Assembly (NCBI GenBank): GCA_965246855.1
Contig: CBDFFP010000004.1
Span: 62,001-126,000 of the forward strand
Direction: 5' to 3'
DNA from: UBA1952 sp965246855
GTDB lineage: Bacteria > Bacteroidota > Bacteroidia > Chitinophagales > Chitinophagaceae
Length of the DNA: 64,000 nt
Position numbers and translations under genes: made by a program. Under the pieces are notes generated by a model, which saw only the letters and a list, made by a program, of their open reading frames with translations, ran no database searches and had not been told where the DNA came from. This document shows, piece by piece, positions 8,813 through 20,700 of the stretch. How positions within the stretch are numbered: position 1 is the first letter of the stretch; each line of letters begins with the position of its first letter.

Positions 8813-9514
8813 ATGGCTTATCCCACCAATGACGAACTGCTGATTATCCGTCGGAACGATTTTCTGGCGCAACTCCAACCGGAAGACTACGAAGCGCTGA
8901 ATGTGGTGCACAACTTCATTATGGCCGAGAAAAATGCCTACCTGTATTTTGATGCGCAGTACCACAACAAGCTGTACTTTGTGAAGCAAGGCCATGTGCG
9001 CATTGGTTATGTGGACGATGAAGGCAACGAGTTTATCAAAGACATTCTGCAACCCGGCGACGTCTTCGGGCAGCTCACTTTGGAGCGCACCCATCTGAAC
9101 GGAGAATTTGCGCAGGCTCACAAAGACGAGACCATCCTGTGTGCCTTCAACATAGAGGATTTCCAGCGGCTGCTCCTGCACAAGCCAACCCTCGCCGTTG
9201 TTTTTGCCAAGAAGGTTGGGAGTCGGTTGCAACGGGTGGAAAGCCGGTTGCTCAACCTGCTCCAGCGCGATGTACGCACCCGGCTTCTTTATTTTCTCTG
9301 GACGATTCTGCCGCCTTCCGAAACGGCTTCGGGCGCTGTTACCATGCCCAACTACCTGACGCACGAAGACATCGCCCGCCTCACCGGCACGAGCCGGCAA
9401 ACAGTTACCACACTGCTGAATCAGTTAGACGCCGAAGGATTCCTTCATGTGGACCGCAAGCAAATTGTGGTGCGCGACATCAAGTGGCTGCAAAAAGAGG
9501 CGAAAGTCAGCTAA
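8813..9514 (+). CDS. Crp/Fnr-family transcriptional regulator
   Basis: The 233-residue protein is full length. It has an N-terminal cNMP-binding-like domain (including VKQGHVRIGYVDDEGNEF and LQPGDVFG) and a C-terminal winged HTH (LTHEDIARLTGTSRQTVTTLLNQL) of the Crp type. Unlike the deleted homologue at 444-917, the linker helix is intact. Its ligand is not evident: there is no obvious Fe-S cysteine set. It lies in the same run as the LysE and DoxX genes. Confidence 0.9.
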   Translation: MAYPTNDELLIIRRNDFLAQLQPEDYEALNVVHNFIMAEKNAYLYFDAQYHNKLYFVKQGHVRIGYVDDEGNEFIKDILQPGDVFGQLTLERTHLNGEFAQAHKDETILCAFNIEDFQRLLLHKPTLAVVFAKKVGSRLQRVESRLLNLLQRDVRTRLLYFLWTILPPSETASGAVTMPNYLTHEDIARLTGTSRQTVTTLLNQLDAEGFLHVDRKQIVVRDIKWLQKEAKVS

Positions 9515-9565
9515 GCGACAAAAGCGAAAATGCGTGTGCTCTTGCTTTGCACAAAACACACTGCT

Positions 9566-9982
9566 ATGAAAGCAAGAAATCTTTTTCTCTGGGCGCTGCG
9601 CCTTGTTGCTGCCTACATCCTGCTGCAAACGCTGAGCTTTAAGTTTGGCGCCAAGCCCGAAAGCGTGTACATCTTCACGCAGGTGGGCATGGAGCCGTGG
9701 GGCCGGATTGGCTCCGGTATTGTGGAGTTGATTGCTGCTATTCTCCTGCTCATTCCACGCACCACAGGTTGGGGGGCGGCGCTGGCACTCGGTACGATTA
9801 GCGGCGCTCTCTTTTTTCACCTCACCAAGCTGGGCATTGTGGTGATGGACGACGGCGGCCAGCTTTTCATTTTCGCGCTTATCGTCTTTGTGTGCTGCGC
9901 GATATTGCTGTGGGTGTACCGGATGCAGCTACTGCGTGTGTTGCTGCCGGGGAAATTTTCGCGGGAACGTGTTCTTTCCTGA
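9566..9982 (+). CDS. DoxX-like membrane protein
   Basis: The 138-residue product has four hydrophobic helices and the DoxX-type opening (LRLVAAYILLQTLSFKFGAKPES). DoxX-like proteins are small inner-membrane proteins linked to redox or oxidative-stress functions. The ATG at 9566 is preferred over one 36 bases upstream, since it begins the first amphipathic helix. It follows the Crp-like regulator by about 50 bp. Confidence 0.8.
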   Translation: MKARNLFLWALRLVAAYILLQTLSFKFGAKPESVYIFTQVGMEPWGRIGSGIVELIAAILLLIPRTTGWGAALALGTISGALFFHLTKLGIVVMDDGGQLFIFALIVFVCCAILLWVYRMQLLRVLLPGKFSRERVLS

Positions 9983-10101
9983 CCCACATAAACCTTTCTA
10001 CCAGAGGCGTTTTCGTTCCTGTTCATCAGCCGCCACCATTCGCCGTCGGCAGGACAAAACGAGAAAACCATAACCACCCTATTTGCCTTAACTCCAAAAC
10101 C

Positions 10102-11106
10102 ATGAAACGAAACCTTTCCGCGCTTATCAGTCTGTTCACTCTTGCTGGAAGTCATGTCGCGAACGCACAACCCGTGCCGAAGACCGTACTGGCAGAGCAT
10201 TTCACCAACAGTTATTGCAGTGTATGCGCAAGCCGCAATCCGGGCTTTTATCAAAACCTGGCGCAGTTTCCGCAAGTGCTGCATATTGCGTACTACCCCA
10301 GTTCGCCTTATCCCGCTTGTCCCATCAACCAGTACAACAAACCGGAGGCCGATGCGCGCACTAACTATTACGGCGTGTATGGTGGTACCCCCCGATTAGT
10401 GATACAGGGCGCGGCTATTCCTGCGAGTGCGAATTACACAAGCGCATCCTTATTCCAGAACGAGTTTGGCCAAACCAGCCCGTTCGCGCTCACTATCCAG
10501 TTGGAGCAGCTTTCTGTAGCAAGCGGACAGGCGCGTGTTGTTATCCGCAAGGCAGACACCAGCGCGCTGGATTCGGTTTCGCTGTATGCCGCGCTTGTTG
10601 AAGACACGCTGAATTTTGCCGCCAACAACGGCGAGACGGTTCACTACGATGTTTTCCGCCGCTCGGTGTGGGGTGCGCAGCCGTTGCGCGTGAAGAGTCC
10701 CGTAGCTGTGGGGGATTCTGTTGTTCTGACGCAGCCCATTGTCATTGATGCGGTATGGCCGTTGGGGCATATGCGCGCAGTTGCTATCGTGCAACAACAG
10801 TCAGGGGCTTTGTTGCAAGCCGCGCGGTCAGTAAGCTTTGCCGCTTCAGGCTCTACGGGCGTGGGAGCGGTTTCCAACGAAGCCATCCGCATCTTTCCGA
10901 ATCCCGCCGTTAATAGTATTCAGGTAGCAGGGCTGAATGGCGCTACGGGTGTTGCGACGGTTTACGACTTACACGGACGCCTTTTAAGTCGCCAAACATT
11001 GGGCGGCAATGCCGAGGTTTCGGTAGGCCCTTTGCCAGCAGGGCAGTATGTCTTGCATGTAACCGCTCCTGCTATAGACCGCCGCTTTCTTATTACCCGG
11101 CAATAA
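10102..11106 (+). CDS. Secreted Omp28-like protein with T9SS sorting domain
   Basis: The 334-residue protein starts with a signal peptide (ends ANAQ). It has a thioredoxin-like region with CSVCASR near residues 37-43, as in Omp28-related proteins, and a C-terminal type A sorting domain (about residues 262-334: IFPNPAVNSIQV, VYDLHGRLL, LPAGQYVLHV). It is therefore expected to cross the outer membrane by the type IX system. The PorX regulator of that system is at 50062 in this window. The molecular role is unknown. Confidence 0.85.
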   Translation: MKRNLSALISLFTLAGSHVANAQPVPKTVLAEHFTNSYCSVCASRNPGFYQNLAQFPQVLHIAYYPSSPYPACPINQYNKPEADARTNYYGVYGGTPRLVIQGAAIPASANYTSASLFQNEFGQTSPFALTIQLEQLSVASGQARVVIRKADTSALDSVSLYAALVEDTLNFAANNGETVHYDVFRRSVWGAQPLRVKSPVAVGDSVVLTQPIVIDAVWPLGHMRAVAIVQQQSGALLQAARSVSFAASGSTGVGAVSNEAIRIFPNPAVNSIQVAGLNGATGVATVYDLHGRLLSRQTLGGNAEVSVGPLPAGQYVLHVTAPAIDRRFLITRQ

Positions 11107-11137
11107 GGAAACAACTTTATCACGCATATCCCCAAAA

Positions 11138-11602
11138 ATGGACTCTAAAATCAGAAAGGTTGTTGAAGCCGATTTGTCCGGCTTGAAAACTGTACTGGAT
11201 TCCAGCGGTCTTTTCCCTTCCGGTTTCTTGGACGAAATGATTGCGGACTATTTCGCAAACCCAGATACGGAAGATGTTTGGTTCACCTGCCTTGATAACG
11301 ATGTACCCATAGCGGTAGGCTACTGTGTCGCCGAGAAATTCACGCAAGGCACCTGCAACTTACTTGCTATTGGCGTGGCGAAAGAGCTGCAAGGCAGCGG
11401 AATCGGTGGGCAGATGATGACGTTTATTGAACAGCTTTTGAGGAGCGCGGGCAAGCGCATTCTTATCGTTGAGACTTCCAGCGATGACCAGTACCGGCTT
11501 ACCCGAAAATTCTACCAAAAGCTCGGCTACGCGCACGAGGCAACGATACGCGACTTCTGGAAAGAAGGAGAAGACAAGATTGTGTTTTGGAAGAAGCTGT
11601 AG
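11138..11602 (+). CDS. GNAT-family N-acetyltransferase
   Basis: The 154-residue product has the GNAT acetyl-CoA site in LLAIGVAKELQGSGIGGQMM (the Q/R-x-x-G-x-G/A loop) and the C-terminal FYQKLGY motif. The substrate is not predictable. It is the last intact gene before the CRISPR island and points toward it. Its stop codon is 2 bp from the truncated dehydrogenase remnant on the other strand. Confidence 0.88.
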   Translation: MDSKIRKVVEADLSGLKTVLDSSGLFPSGFLDEMIADYFANPDTEDVWFTCLDNDVPIAVGYCVAEKFTQGTCNLLAIGVAKELQGSGIGGQMMTFIEQLLRSAGKRILIVETSSDDQYRLTRKFYQKLGYAHEATIRDFWKEGEDKIVFWKKL

Positions 11603-11604
11603 CG

Positions 11605-11795
11605 TTAGTTGTACACTGTACCTTCCACAATTGCCCTGAAATCGCTAAGGTCTTTTGCTACGCTTTCCAATTTAGATGACAAAGACGTAATTGCAATATT
11701 TCCCAATGGCAGTCGTAGTGGCGGGTTGTCTAGTTTTTTGATATCCGTAATGGCCTGCGCGGCTTTTAACGGGTCACCTTCTTGATAACGATGCG
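11605..11795 (-). pseudogene. C-terminal remnant of a short-chain dehydrogenase, cut by the CRISPR array
   Basis: Reading on the minus strand into the stop at 11605 gives ~60 residues that match the extreme C-terminus of classical SDR oxidoreductases (GDPLKAAQAI, NPPLRLPLG, KLESVAKDLSDFRAI). The upstream part is replaced by the last, degenerate CRISPR repeat at 11796. An apparent start inside the repeat (TTG) is fortuitous. The original gene was truncated when the island arrived or when the array end was rearranged. Confidence 0.7.
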
Positions 11796-14700
11796 GTTTC
11801 AATTCCTCTCGGTTCAATTAAAGCCATCCCGATTCCGCCAATCACAACAACCTTCCTCAAAGTTTCAATTCCTCACGGTTCAATTAAAGGAAAAGCCGCA
11901 CGTCAATAATAGAAAGCGCCTCCGCCGTTTCAATTCCTCCCGGTTCAATTAAAGCCCTGTCCGGAAGCGGTGTGCCGCAGCCAGGTAGGAAGTTTCAATC
12001 CCTCCCGGTTCAATTAAAGCCGCAAAGCACTACAAGCTGACAGTGGTGGAAATCCGTTTCAATCCCTCCCGGTTCAATTAAAGCAGAGTGTGGCCACCAA
12101 CGGAGACTTAGAGTAGCTCGTTTCAATCCCTCCCGGTTCAATTAAATCTTAGAAGTGTCGCAGCACAACCGGAACCGGAAACGCGTTTCAATCCCTCCCG
12201 GTTCAATTAAAGCAATTTCACGGGCTTGTCGTCTCCGTCTGGTTCTTTCTGTTTCAATCCCTCCCGGTTCAATTAAAGCGATTAACGGCGTGGCGGACGG
12301 GCTTAATTCTATTTCGTTTCAATCCCTCCCGGTTCAATTAAAGCCCGAGAACGCCTCGACGATCATAAGGGCCAGCTGAGTTTCAATCCCTCCCGGTTCA
12401 ATTAAAGCCCGTGAAGCCGGCAAAGTCCATTAGGTTCCACCGGTGTTTCAATTCCTCCCGGTTCAATTGAAGCATTGCTGTAATGTTTTCGCTTTCTGGA
12501 ATCGAAACCGTTTCAATTCCTCCCGGTTCAATTAAAGCGCGCCAGAAACGAAAAGCACCATTCTGGGAATCTACGTTTCAATTCCTCCCGGTTCAATTAA
12601 AGCAGTAGAAATACAAAGGCGAAGCGAGGATTCAGAAAGGTTTCAATTCCTCCCGGTTCAATTAAAGCCCCCCGTGGCCTGTGCCTTGCACGTTGGAAGC
12701 CTGCGTTTCAATTCCTCCCGGTTCAATTAAAGCCGGTCCCGGAACTGGGATAGGCTGTTGTTGTCCACGTTTCAATTCCTCCCGGTTCAATTAAAGCAGC
12801 CTATGGCAGGCCGGTGAGCGGCATTGGTTTGAGTTTCAATTCCTCCCGGTTCAATTAAAGCCAACAGGAGTACAACGCTATCCGCAACCAGATTGACGTT
12901 TCAATTCCTCCCGGTTCAATTAAAGCCTTCAATGCCTGCCAGAAGCTCCGCATTGTCGGTGGTTTCAATTCCTCCCGGTTCAATTAAAGCATGTCGACGA
13001 CTTTCAAGATAAATGGCATAGCAGGTTTCAATTCCTCCCGGTTCAATTAAAGCCTTTTCAAAGTTGGCCAGCTCGTAGCGGTGGCCAAGTTTCAATTCCT
13101 CCCGGTTCAATTAAAGCCCGAGCAACAAGGAGACGAGCAGCCGGAGTAATCCCGTTTCAATTCCTCCCGGTTCAATTAAAGCGTAAGTGCTTTTCTCCAC
13201 CCTCTCTGCCATCCATCGGTTTCAATTCCTCCCGGTTCAATTAAAGCCGCAAGCTGTTTTCGATTCGTAGCAGCCAATACGCCGTTTCAATTCCTCCCGG
13301 TTCAATTAAAGCAAAGGTGCGCAGAAAGGGGGATTTTGGCATTCCCCGTTTCAATTCCTCCCGGTTCAATTAAAGCTGTACTTGAAAAAGGCTAAGAAGC
13401 TAATGATATCAAGTTTCAATTCCTCCCGGTTCAATTAAAGCTTGTACTTGAAAAAGGCTAAGAAGCTAATGATATCAAGTTTCAATTCCTCCCGGTTCAA
13501 TTAAAGCAAATTGAAAATGGCAAAGGTTCTATTCGGCGCCCAAAGTTTCAATTCCTCCCGGTTCAATTAAAGCAACGTAGAAATCCGTCTCTTCTGTATG
13601 TTTATAAAGGTTTCAATTCCTCCCGGTTCAATTAAAGCTCTTAGCAGGCCGTGTCCTGCTATGTTGGAATCAAAAGTTTCAATTCCTCCCGGTTCAATTA
13701 AAGCTTCCCCACTCGGCGAAGGCAATGCCCACCGTACCGTGTTTCAATTCCTCCCGGTTCAATTAAAGCAAAGTTTACGTTGACCCTCCGACCACGACCA
13801 TGCAGGTTTCAATTCCTCCCGGTTCAATTAAAGCCGCGTTCCTGCTCCAGATAAGGCGACACTTTAAACGTTTCAATTCCTCCCGGTTCAATTAAAGCCA
13901 CGGCTTCGCATTCATCCATAGCTGCTTCCTTGTGTTTCAATTCCTCCCGGTTCAATTAAAGCGAATAAGAGCCTTCGCTTAACTCGTTGTCAAACGCGTT
14001 TCAATTCCTCCCGGTTCAATTAAAGCGGTGAAGGAAAAGCGTAGGTGTGGATCCAAGACCTCCGTTTCAATTCCTCCCGGTTCAATTAAAGCCACCGAAA
14101 TGCTAATGCCTGCGCCGGTTAGGTTAAGGTTTCAATTCCTCCCGGTTCAATTAAAGCGATGGCTGGCCGTCAACAGGCGCTGTCGGCGAAGGCGTTTCAA
14201 TTCCTCCCGGTTCAATTAAAGCATGCTGTTAGAAATCCTCCAGAAGTGCGAAAAACCGCAGTTTCAATTCCTCCCGGTTCAATTAAAGCTGAGCAATAAC
14301 ATTACCTGGTTCGGACTGTGGCCAAGTTTCAATTCCTCCCGGTTCAATTAAAGCGGCACGTGATGGAAGGCTTCACGCTGCAAGTGTGTGGTTTCAATTC
14401 CTCCCGGTTCAATTAAAGCGACGTCGGGGTTTTTGCCCGCCTTGCGTGCCTGCTCGTTTCAATTCCTCCCGGTTCAATTAAAGCGTAAAGGTGCGCAGAA
14501 AGGGGGATTCTGGCATTCCCCGTTTCAATTCCTCCCGGTTCAATTAAAGCGAGGCTTGGACGTTCATGGATGTTCATGGACGTTGGGTTTCAATTCCTCC
14601 CGGTTCAATTAAAGCCAGACTGGAACATAACGCTCAACCCACTGGCCGCAAGTTTCAATTCCTCCCGGTTCAATTAAAGCCGCACCAGTTCGCTCTTTGC

Positions 14701-17700
14701 GGCCCATGCACCGAGTTTCAATTCCTCCCGGTTCAATTAAAGCAGATGACGTCGCCTTTGATGTAGGAGCCGAAGTTTAGTTTCAATTCCTCCCGGTTCA
14801 ATTAAAGCCAGACTGGAACATAACGCTCAACCCACTGGCCGCAAGTTTCAATTCCTCCCGGTTCAATTAAAGCGCAGAATAACGCGTGAAAACAGGGCAG
14901 GCTCAATCGTGTTTCAATTCCTCCCGGTTCAATTAAAGCGTTTTATATGCGCTTCACTGCGCGCGAGCATACGAGCGTTTCAATTCCTCCCGGTTCAATT
15001 AAAGCCCCGGCCTTCCATAGCACCGCGTCCTGTTTCAGCGGTTTCAATTCCTCCCGGTTCAATTAAAGCCCGCTTCTGTTCGGCTCCACTCCACTGCTCA
15101 TCAAGTTTCAATTCCTCCCGGTTCAATTAAAGCACAGAGAAGAACGCCGATTACAAAGCTGCGCTGGAGTTTCAATTCCTCCCGGTTCAATTAAAGCGCA
15201 GGCCGGGCGTGGTGTAGTTGCAGGGATGAAAGGTTTCAATTCCTCCCGGTTCAATTAAAGCTTCCTGCGCGCACCAATACACGAAAGCCATGCACCAGTT
15301 TCAATTCCTCCCGGTTCAATTAAAGCTTGCACTGCGAAAATTGTAGAGCTGCTGATGTGCATGTTTCAATTCCTCCCGGTTCAATTAAAGCACCAAGTTT
15401 GTGAAGGGCGTAACCGAAGCCCTGGGGTTTCAATTCCTCCCGGTTCAATTAAAGCGCTCCAGAAGAAGATTAGGGTAGCGCCCACATTCCTGTTTCAATT
15501 CCTCCCGGTTCAATTAAAGCGGGTGAAGGAAAAGCGTAGGTGTGGATCCAAGACCTCCGTTTCAATTCCTCCCGGTTCAATTAAAGCGATTAAAGATTTT
15601 TAGTTGCTGCTCTTCGCCATGCTCCGTTTCAATTCCTCCCGGTTCAATTAAAGCTGCGTAGCGGTAAGGATGTGCATTTTGTGACTGGTGGCGTTTCAAT
15701 TCCTCCCGGTTCAATTAAAGCGCATTCAGTTTCAAGCGAAGCGTTGCGGCAATGCGCGTTTCAATTCCTCCCGGTTCAATTAAAGCCGCAGCACGGGGGA
15801 AAGCGCCATAAAATCAAGCGCGTTTCAATTCCTCCCGGTTCAATTAAAGCCTGCTTTGGAAGCTTTAGCGCAGTAGAAAAAACGCGGTTTCAATTCCTCC
15901 CGGTTCAATTAAAGCCAGAAAATCCAGTTTATCCACAAGAAAAAAAGCGAGTTTCAATTCCTCCCGGTTCAATTAAAGCTTCCAGCGTTACGGCGTGGCT
16001 CCAGCTGGAGCCACGTTTCAATTCCTCCCGGTTCAATTAAAGCGCCACGCTGATCCACGCCGCAGCCGGGCCGGTAAAGTTTCAATTCCTCCCGGTTCAA
16101 TTAAAGCTCTGCATCTGTGTCTGGCACACCAGATGTGGCTTCGTTTCAATTCCTCCCGGTTCAATTAAAGCAGGAAACGCTGATCGCTGCCAACGAAACC
16201 CTGAAAGGTTTCAATTCCTCCCGGTTCAATTAAAGCCTTTACGCATCTGTGCAGCACCTGCACCGCGTTCCGTTTCAATTCCTCCCGGTTCAATTAAAGC
16301 CTCCAGAAGAAGATTAGGGTAGCGCCCACATTCCTGTTTCAATTCCTCCCGGTTCAATTAAAGCATCATTCGCAGCATTGTCTTCAACGACAACAGCAGT
16401 TTCAATTCCTCCCGGTTCAATTAAAGCAGGACTGCATCCGTGTAAGTGATAGCAAAACGGTTGTTTCAATTCCTCCCGGTTCAATTAAAGCAGCTCTACC
16501 AGCCGCACACTCTTCAATCCACCGTTTGTTTCAATTCCTCCCGGTTCAATTAAAGCTTTGCTGTGCTCGTGCGCATCGGTTACGCGAGATTGCTGTTTCA
16601 ATTCCTCCCGGTTCAATTAAAGCAGTGTTGTAAAGCGTCGCGGGCCTCGCGCGCCCCGGGTTTCAATTCCTCCCGGTTCAATTAAAGCCTTATTGGTGCC
16701 GTTCTCCCGCTTGGAAAACACACGTTTCAATTCCTCCCGGTTCAATTAAAGCTCCAGAAAGGAAATCCCGCTTCTCATTTTTGAGAAGGTTTCAATTCCT
16801 CCCGGTTCAATTAAAGCAAGCGCGAAAACATACAAGAAAGCATCTTATTTGGGTTTCAATTCCTCCCGGTTCAATTAAAGCTGGCCACTGCGGCAGGGTC
16901 GTAATCGCCGTTCCCGCGTTTCAATTCCTCCCGGTTCAATTAAAGCTTCGCGTTGCACATCCATCTTAAACTTGATGTCGTTCGTTTCAATTCCTCCCGG
17001 TTCAATTAAAGCGGCTCCCCTTCCCCGGCAGATGGGCAAAAATGGTTGTTTCAATTCCTCCCGGTTCAATTAAAGCCTACCAGAATCCAGTTTTTGTAGC
17101 GCTTCCTTTTCTCGTTTCAATTCCTCCCGGTTCAATTAAAGCGCCTGCCAGTGGCAACGCTGCGCGATGGTTGCAGGGTTTCAATTCCTCCCGGTTCAAT
17201 TAAAGCTTGCGTTAGCAATTCCTGCTCCGCCTTTTCCAGCAGGTTTCAATTCCTCCCGGTTCAATTAAAGCAGCCTGCCAGTGGCAACGCTGCGCGATGG
17301 TTGCAGGGTTTCAATTCCTCCCGGTTCAATTAAAGCAGTGACTTTGGACTTAACCCGCCCCTGTTTTGCCGCGTTTCAATTCCTCCCGGTTCAATTAAAG
17401 CCACCTTTTCAGGCGATGACCGGCATTCACATTATTTCGTTTCAATTCCTCCCGGTTCAATTAAAGCAGCAACTGCGGGCGGATCAACGTTTTGCGTTGT
17501 CTGGTTTCAATTCCTCCCGGTTCAATTAAAGCTTTGCGCGCGGCTGAAATAAAGCAAGCTGCGTGTTTGTTTCAATTCCTCCCGGTTCAATTAAAGCGCG
17601 CTTCACGAGGCCATCATCCCGGAACCGGAATGGGTTTCAATTCCTCCCGGTTCAATTAAAGCAAATGCCACCCGCAGGCGCGGGTCTTCCTTCAACAGTT

Positions 17701-20700
17701 TCAATTCCTCCCGGTTCAATTAAAGCATAGTAGTCGCTTGCGGTGGGTGGCAACTGCTCCACGTTTCAATTCCTCCCGGTTCAATTAAAGCATGTTGGTG
17801 GTTGGTGGTTTGGTTATCGTTGAAAAGGTTTCAATTCCTCCCGGTTCAATTAAAGCAATCGCTTGGAAGCACGACAAGGATTATGCTGAACTGTTTCAAT
17901 TCCTCCCGGTTCAATTAAAGCAGTCGCGCCAGAAGTTCCCCTATCGGGCTGTCCACGTTTCAATTCCTCCCGGTTCAATTAAAGCAACTCTTATGGGCTT
18001 AAGTCAATCGCGTACAACCTAGTTTCAATTCCTCCCGGTTCAATTAAAGCACGACCCGAAGCAAGGTATTCTTTCTTTCCCGCGGTTTCAATTCCTCCCG
18101 GTTCAATTAAAGCACAAAATCAGCCTTGCCGGACATTGACCCGGTTCGAGGTTTCAATTCCTCCCGGTTCAATTAAAGCGCAAACCGTCTTCCGGTAACC
18201 AATACGACCCTACTAGTTTCAATTCCTCCCGGTTCAATTAAAGCAGGACACTAGATGCGCACGAGTGTGAGCTTACAGGAAGGTTTCAATTCCTCCCGGT
18301 TCAATTAAAGCGAGGCGGCAGGGAAGACAATGGACATGATAGGCGAGTTTCAATTCCTCCCGGTTCAATTAAAGCTCCCTTTGCTAATTGGCTTGTGGTG
18401 CGTAATGGGCGTTTCAATTCCTCCCGGTTCAATTAAAGCTGCTGTGCTCGTGCGCATCGGTTACGCGAGATTGCTGTTTCAATTCCTCCCGGTTCAATTA
18501 AAGCTCCCACGCCTTGCCCATAAAGCCAAGCCCATACGGGTTTCAATTCCTCCCGGTTCAATTAAAGCGATTTGGTTTTCCTCGTACATGCTGCAATCAT
18601 CGAGTTTCAATTCCTCCCGGTTCAATTAAAGCTTCCAAAGCGCAAGGGCTGAAAAACAGCTTTACCACGTTTCAATTCCTCCCGGTTCAATTAAAGCACC
18701 ATCGCCGCCGCTGGAGGACACCGCGCGGCCCGTTTCAATTCCTCCCGGTTCAATTAAAGCCGGCGCTTGTCGTCTTAAAAACGCTGTCAAAAACCGTTTC
18801 AATTCCTCCCGGTTCAATTAAAGCCCCGGTGGCCTTGTGGCACAACGACGAAATTGTTAGTTTCAATTCCTCCCGGTTCAATTAAAGCGAGTTCAGCGCA
18901 TAAGGCAGCAAATCGTTGGGATTCGTTTCAATTCCTCCCGGTTCAATTAAAGCGCGTTCTGGCGGAGGATGTCAAAACAGTAGCGCGGTTTCAATTCCTC
19001 CCGGTTCAATTAAAGCTAAAGAATGTGCTTTTTCATAAGCAAGAAGTGTGGTTTCAATTCCTCCCGGTTCAATTAAAGCGTCCATGCCGAATTTCGGGCA
19101 CAAAGACGCAAAAATGTTTCAATTCCTCCCGGTTCAATTAAAGCAACAACTGCGAATGCGATAGCTGTTGCCACTTTGGTGTTTCAATTCCTCCCGGTTC
19201 AATTAAAGCCCGGTCTCCCGCATGTTGACCGGAATGGTTTTATCGTTTCAATTCCTCCCGGTTCAATTAAAGCATTTAGAAGCTGCTACGGTTTCGGCGT
19301 TAATTGGTGGTTTCAATTCCTCCCGGTTCAATTAAAGCGTCCATGCCGAATTTCGGGCACAAAGACGCAAAAATGTTTCAATTCCTCCCGGTTCAATTAA
19401 AGCAACAACTGCGAATGCGATAGCTGTTGCCACTTTGGTGTTTCAATTCCTCCCGGTTCAATTAAAGCCCGGTCTCCCGCATGTTGACCGGAATGGTTTT
19501 ATCGTTTCAATTCCTCCCGGTTCAATTAAAGCATTTAGAAGCTGCTACGGTTTCGGCGTTAATTGGTGGTTTCAATTCCTCCCGGTTCAATTAAAGCGCG
19601 CGCCTAAAGGACAGTTGGGACAGCAAAAAAAGGTTTCAATTCCTCCCGGTTCAATTAAAGCCCATTGCCAGCCGCCGCTCTTTCTCGTTTTGCAGCGGTT
19701 TCAATTCCTCCCGGTTCAATTAAAGCGGAAATTCATCCACCGCCTTGCAGTGCTTAATATTTGTTTCAATTCCTCCCGGTTCAATTAAAGCGGTTCACAC
19801 GCACTTCGCGCGTTGGGTCCAGGGAGGTTTCAATTCCTCCCGGTTCAATTAAAGCGCTTTACCTGGCTTACCGGAATCTCTTCAATCCGCAGCGTTTCAA
19901 TTCCTCCCGGTTCAATTAAAGCGGCATTTTCACGCACTACAAATTGGCCGCGACAAGGTTTCAATTCCTCCCGGTTCAATTAAAGCGTTCTTCACGAATC
20001 CTGCTTCCTTTGCCTCATTGCGTTTCAATTCCTCCCGGTTCAATTAAAGCCGTATCTGGATTATCAGGGAAAGGCGCAAACGCAACGTTTCAATTCCTCC
20101 CGGTTCAATTAAAGCGAGACCGAGCAGGTAATCCTTAAAAAGGGACGGCGGTTTCAATTCCTCCCGGTTCAATTAAAGCTTTTGCTTTTCGGGCTGGTAG
20201 GACTTAAGTTTATCCGTTTCAATTCCTCCCGGTTCAATTAAAGCAAAAGAGAAAGGTTTTTGATTACTGTGAAGTAGGATAGTTTCAATTCCTCCCGGTT
20301 CAATTAAAGCAAGCATCCCCGCCGCTCATCGTGTCTGTTATCGTTGTTTCAATTCCTCCCGGTTCAATTAAAGCCTCCGCCGCGCCGGGGCCGTCTATCT
20401 TTTTCTGTTAGGTTTCAATTCCTCCCGGTTCAATTAAAGCTATCCGCTGGCGCGTGGGGCAATTCGTAGTCATTACGTTTCAATTCCTCCCGGTTCAATT
20501 AAAGCGCCTTCAATTTCTTTTGCGTAACGCGCCTCTACCGCCGTTTCAATTCCTCCCGGTTCAATTAAAGCAGGCGGGAACCGACCGTCGAGCAGGTGCA
20601 GAAGTAATGTTTCAATTCCTCCCGGTTCAATTAAAGCAGCTGGCAGGTATCCACGTTGGAAAGCCCTATTACAGTTTCAATTCCTCCCGGTTCAATTAAA

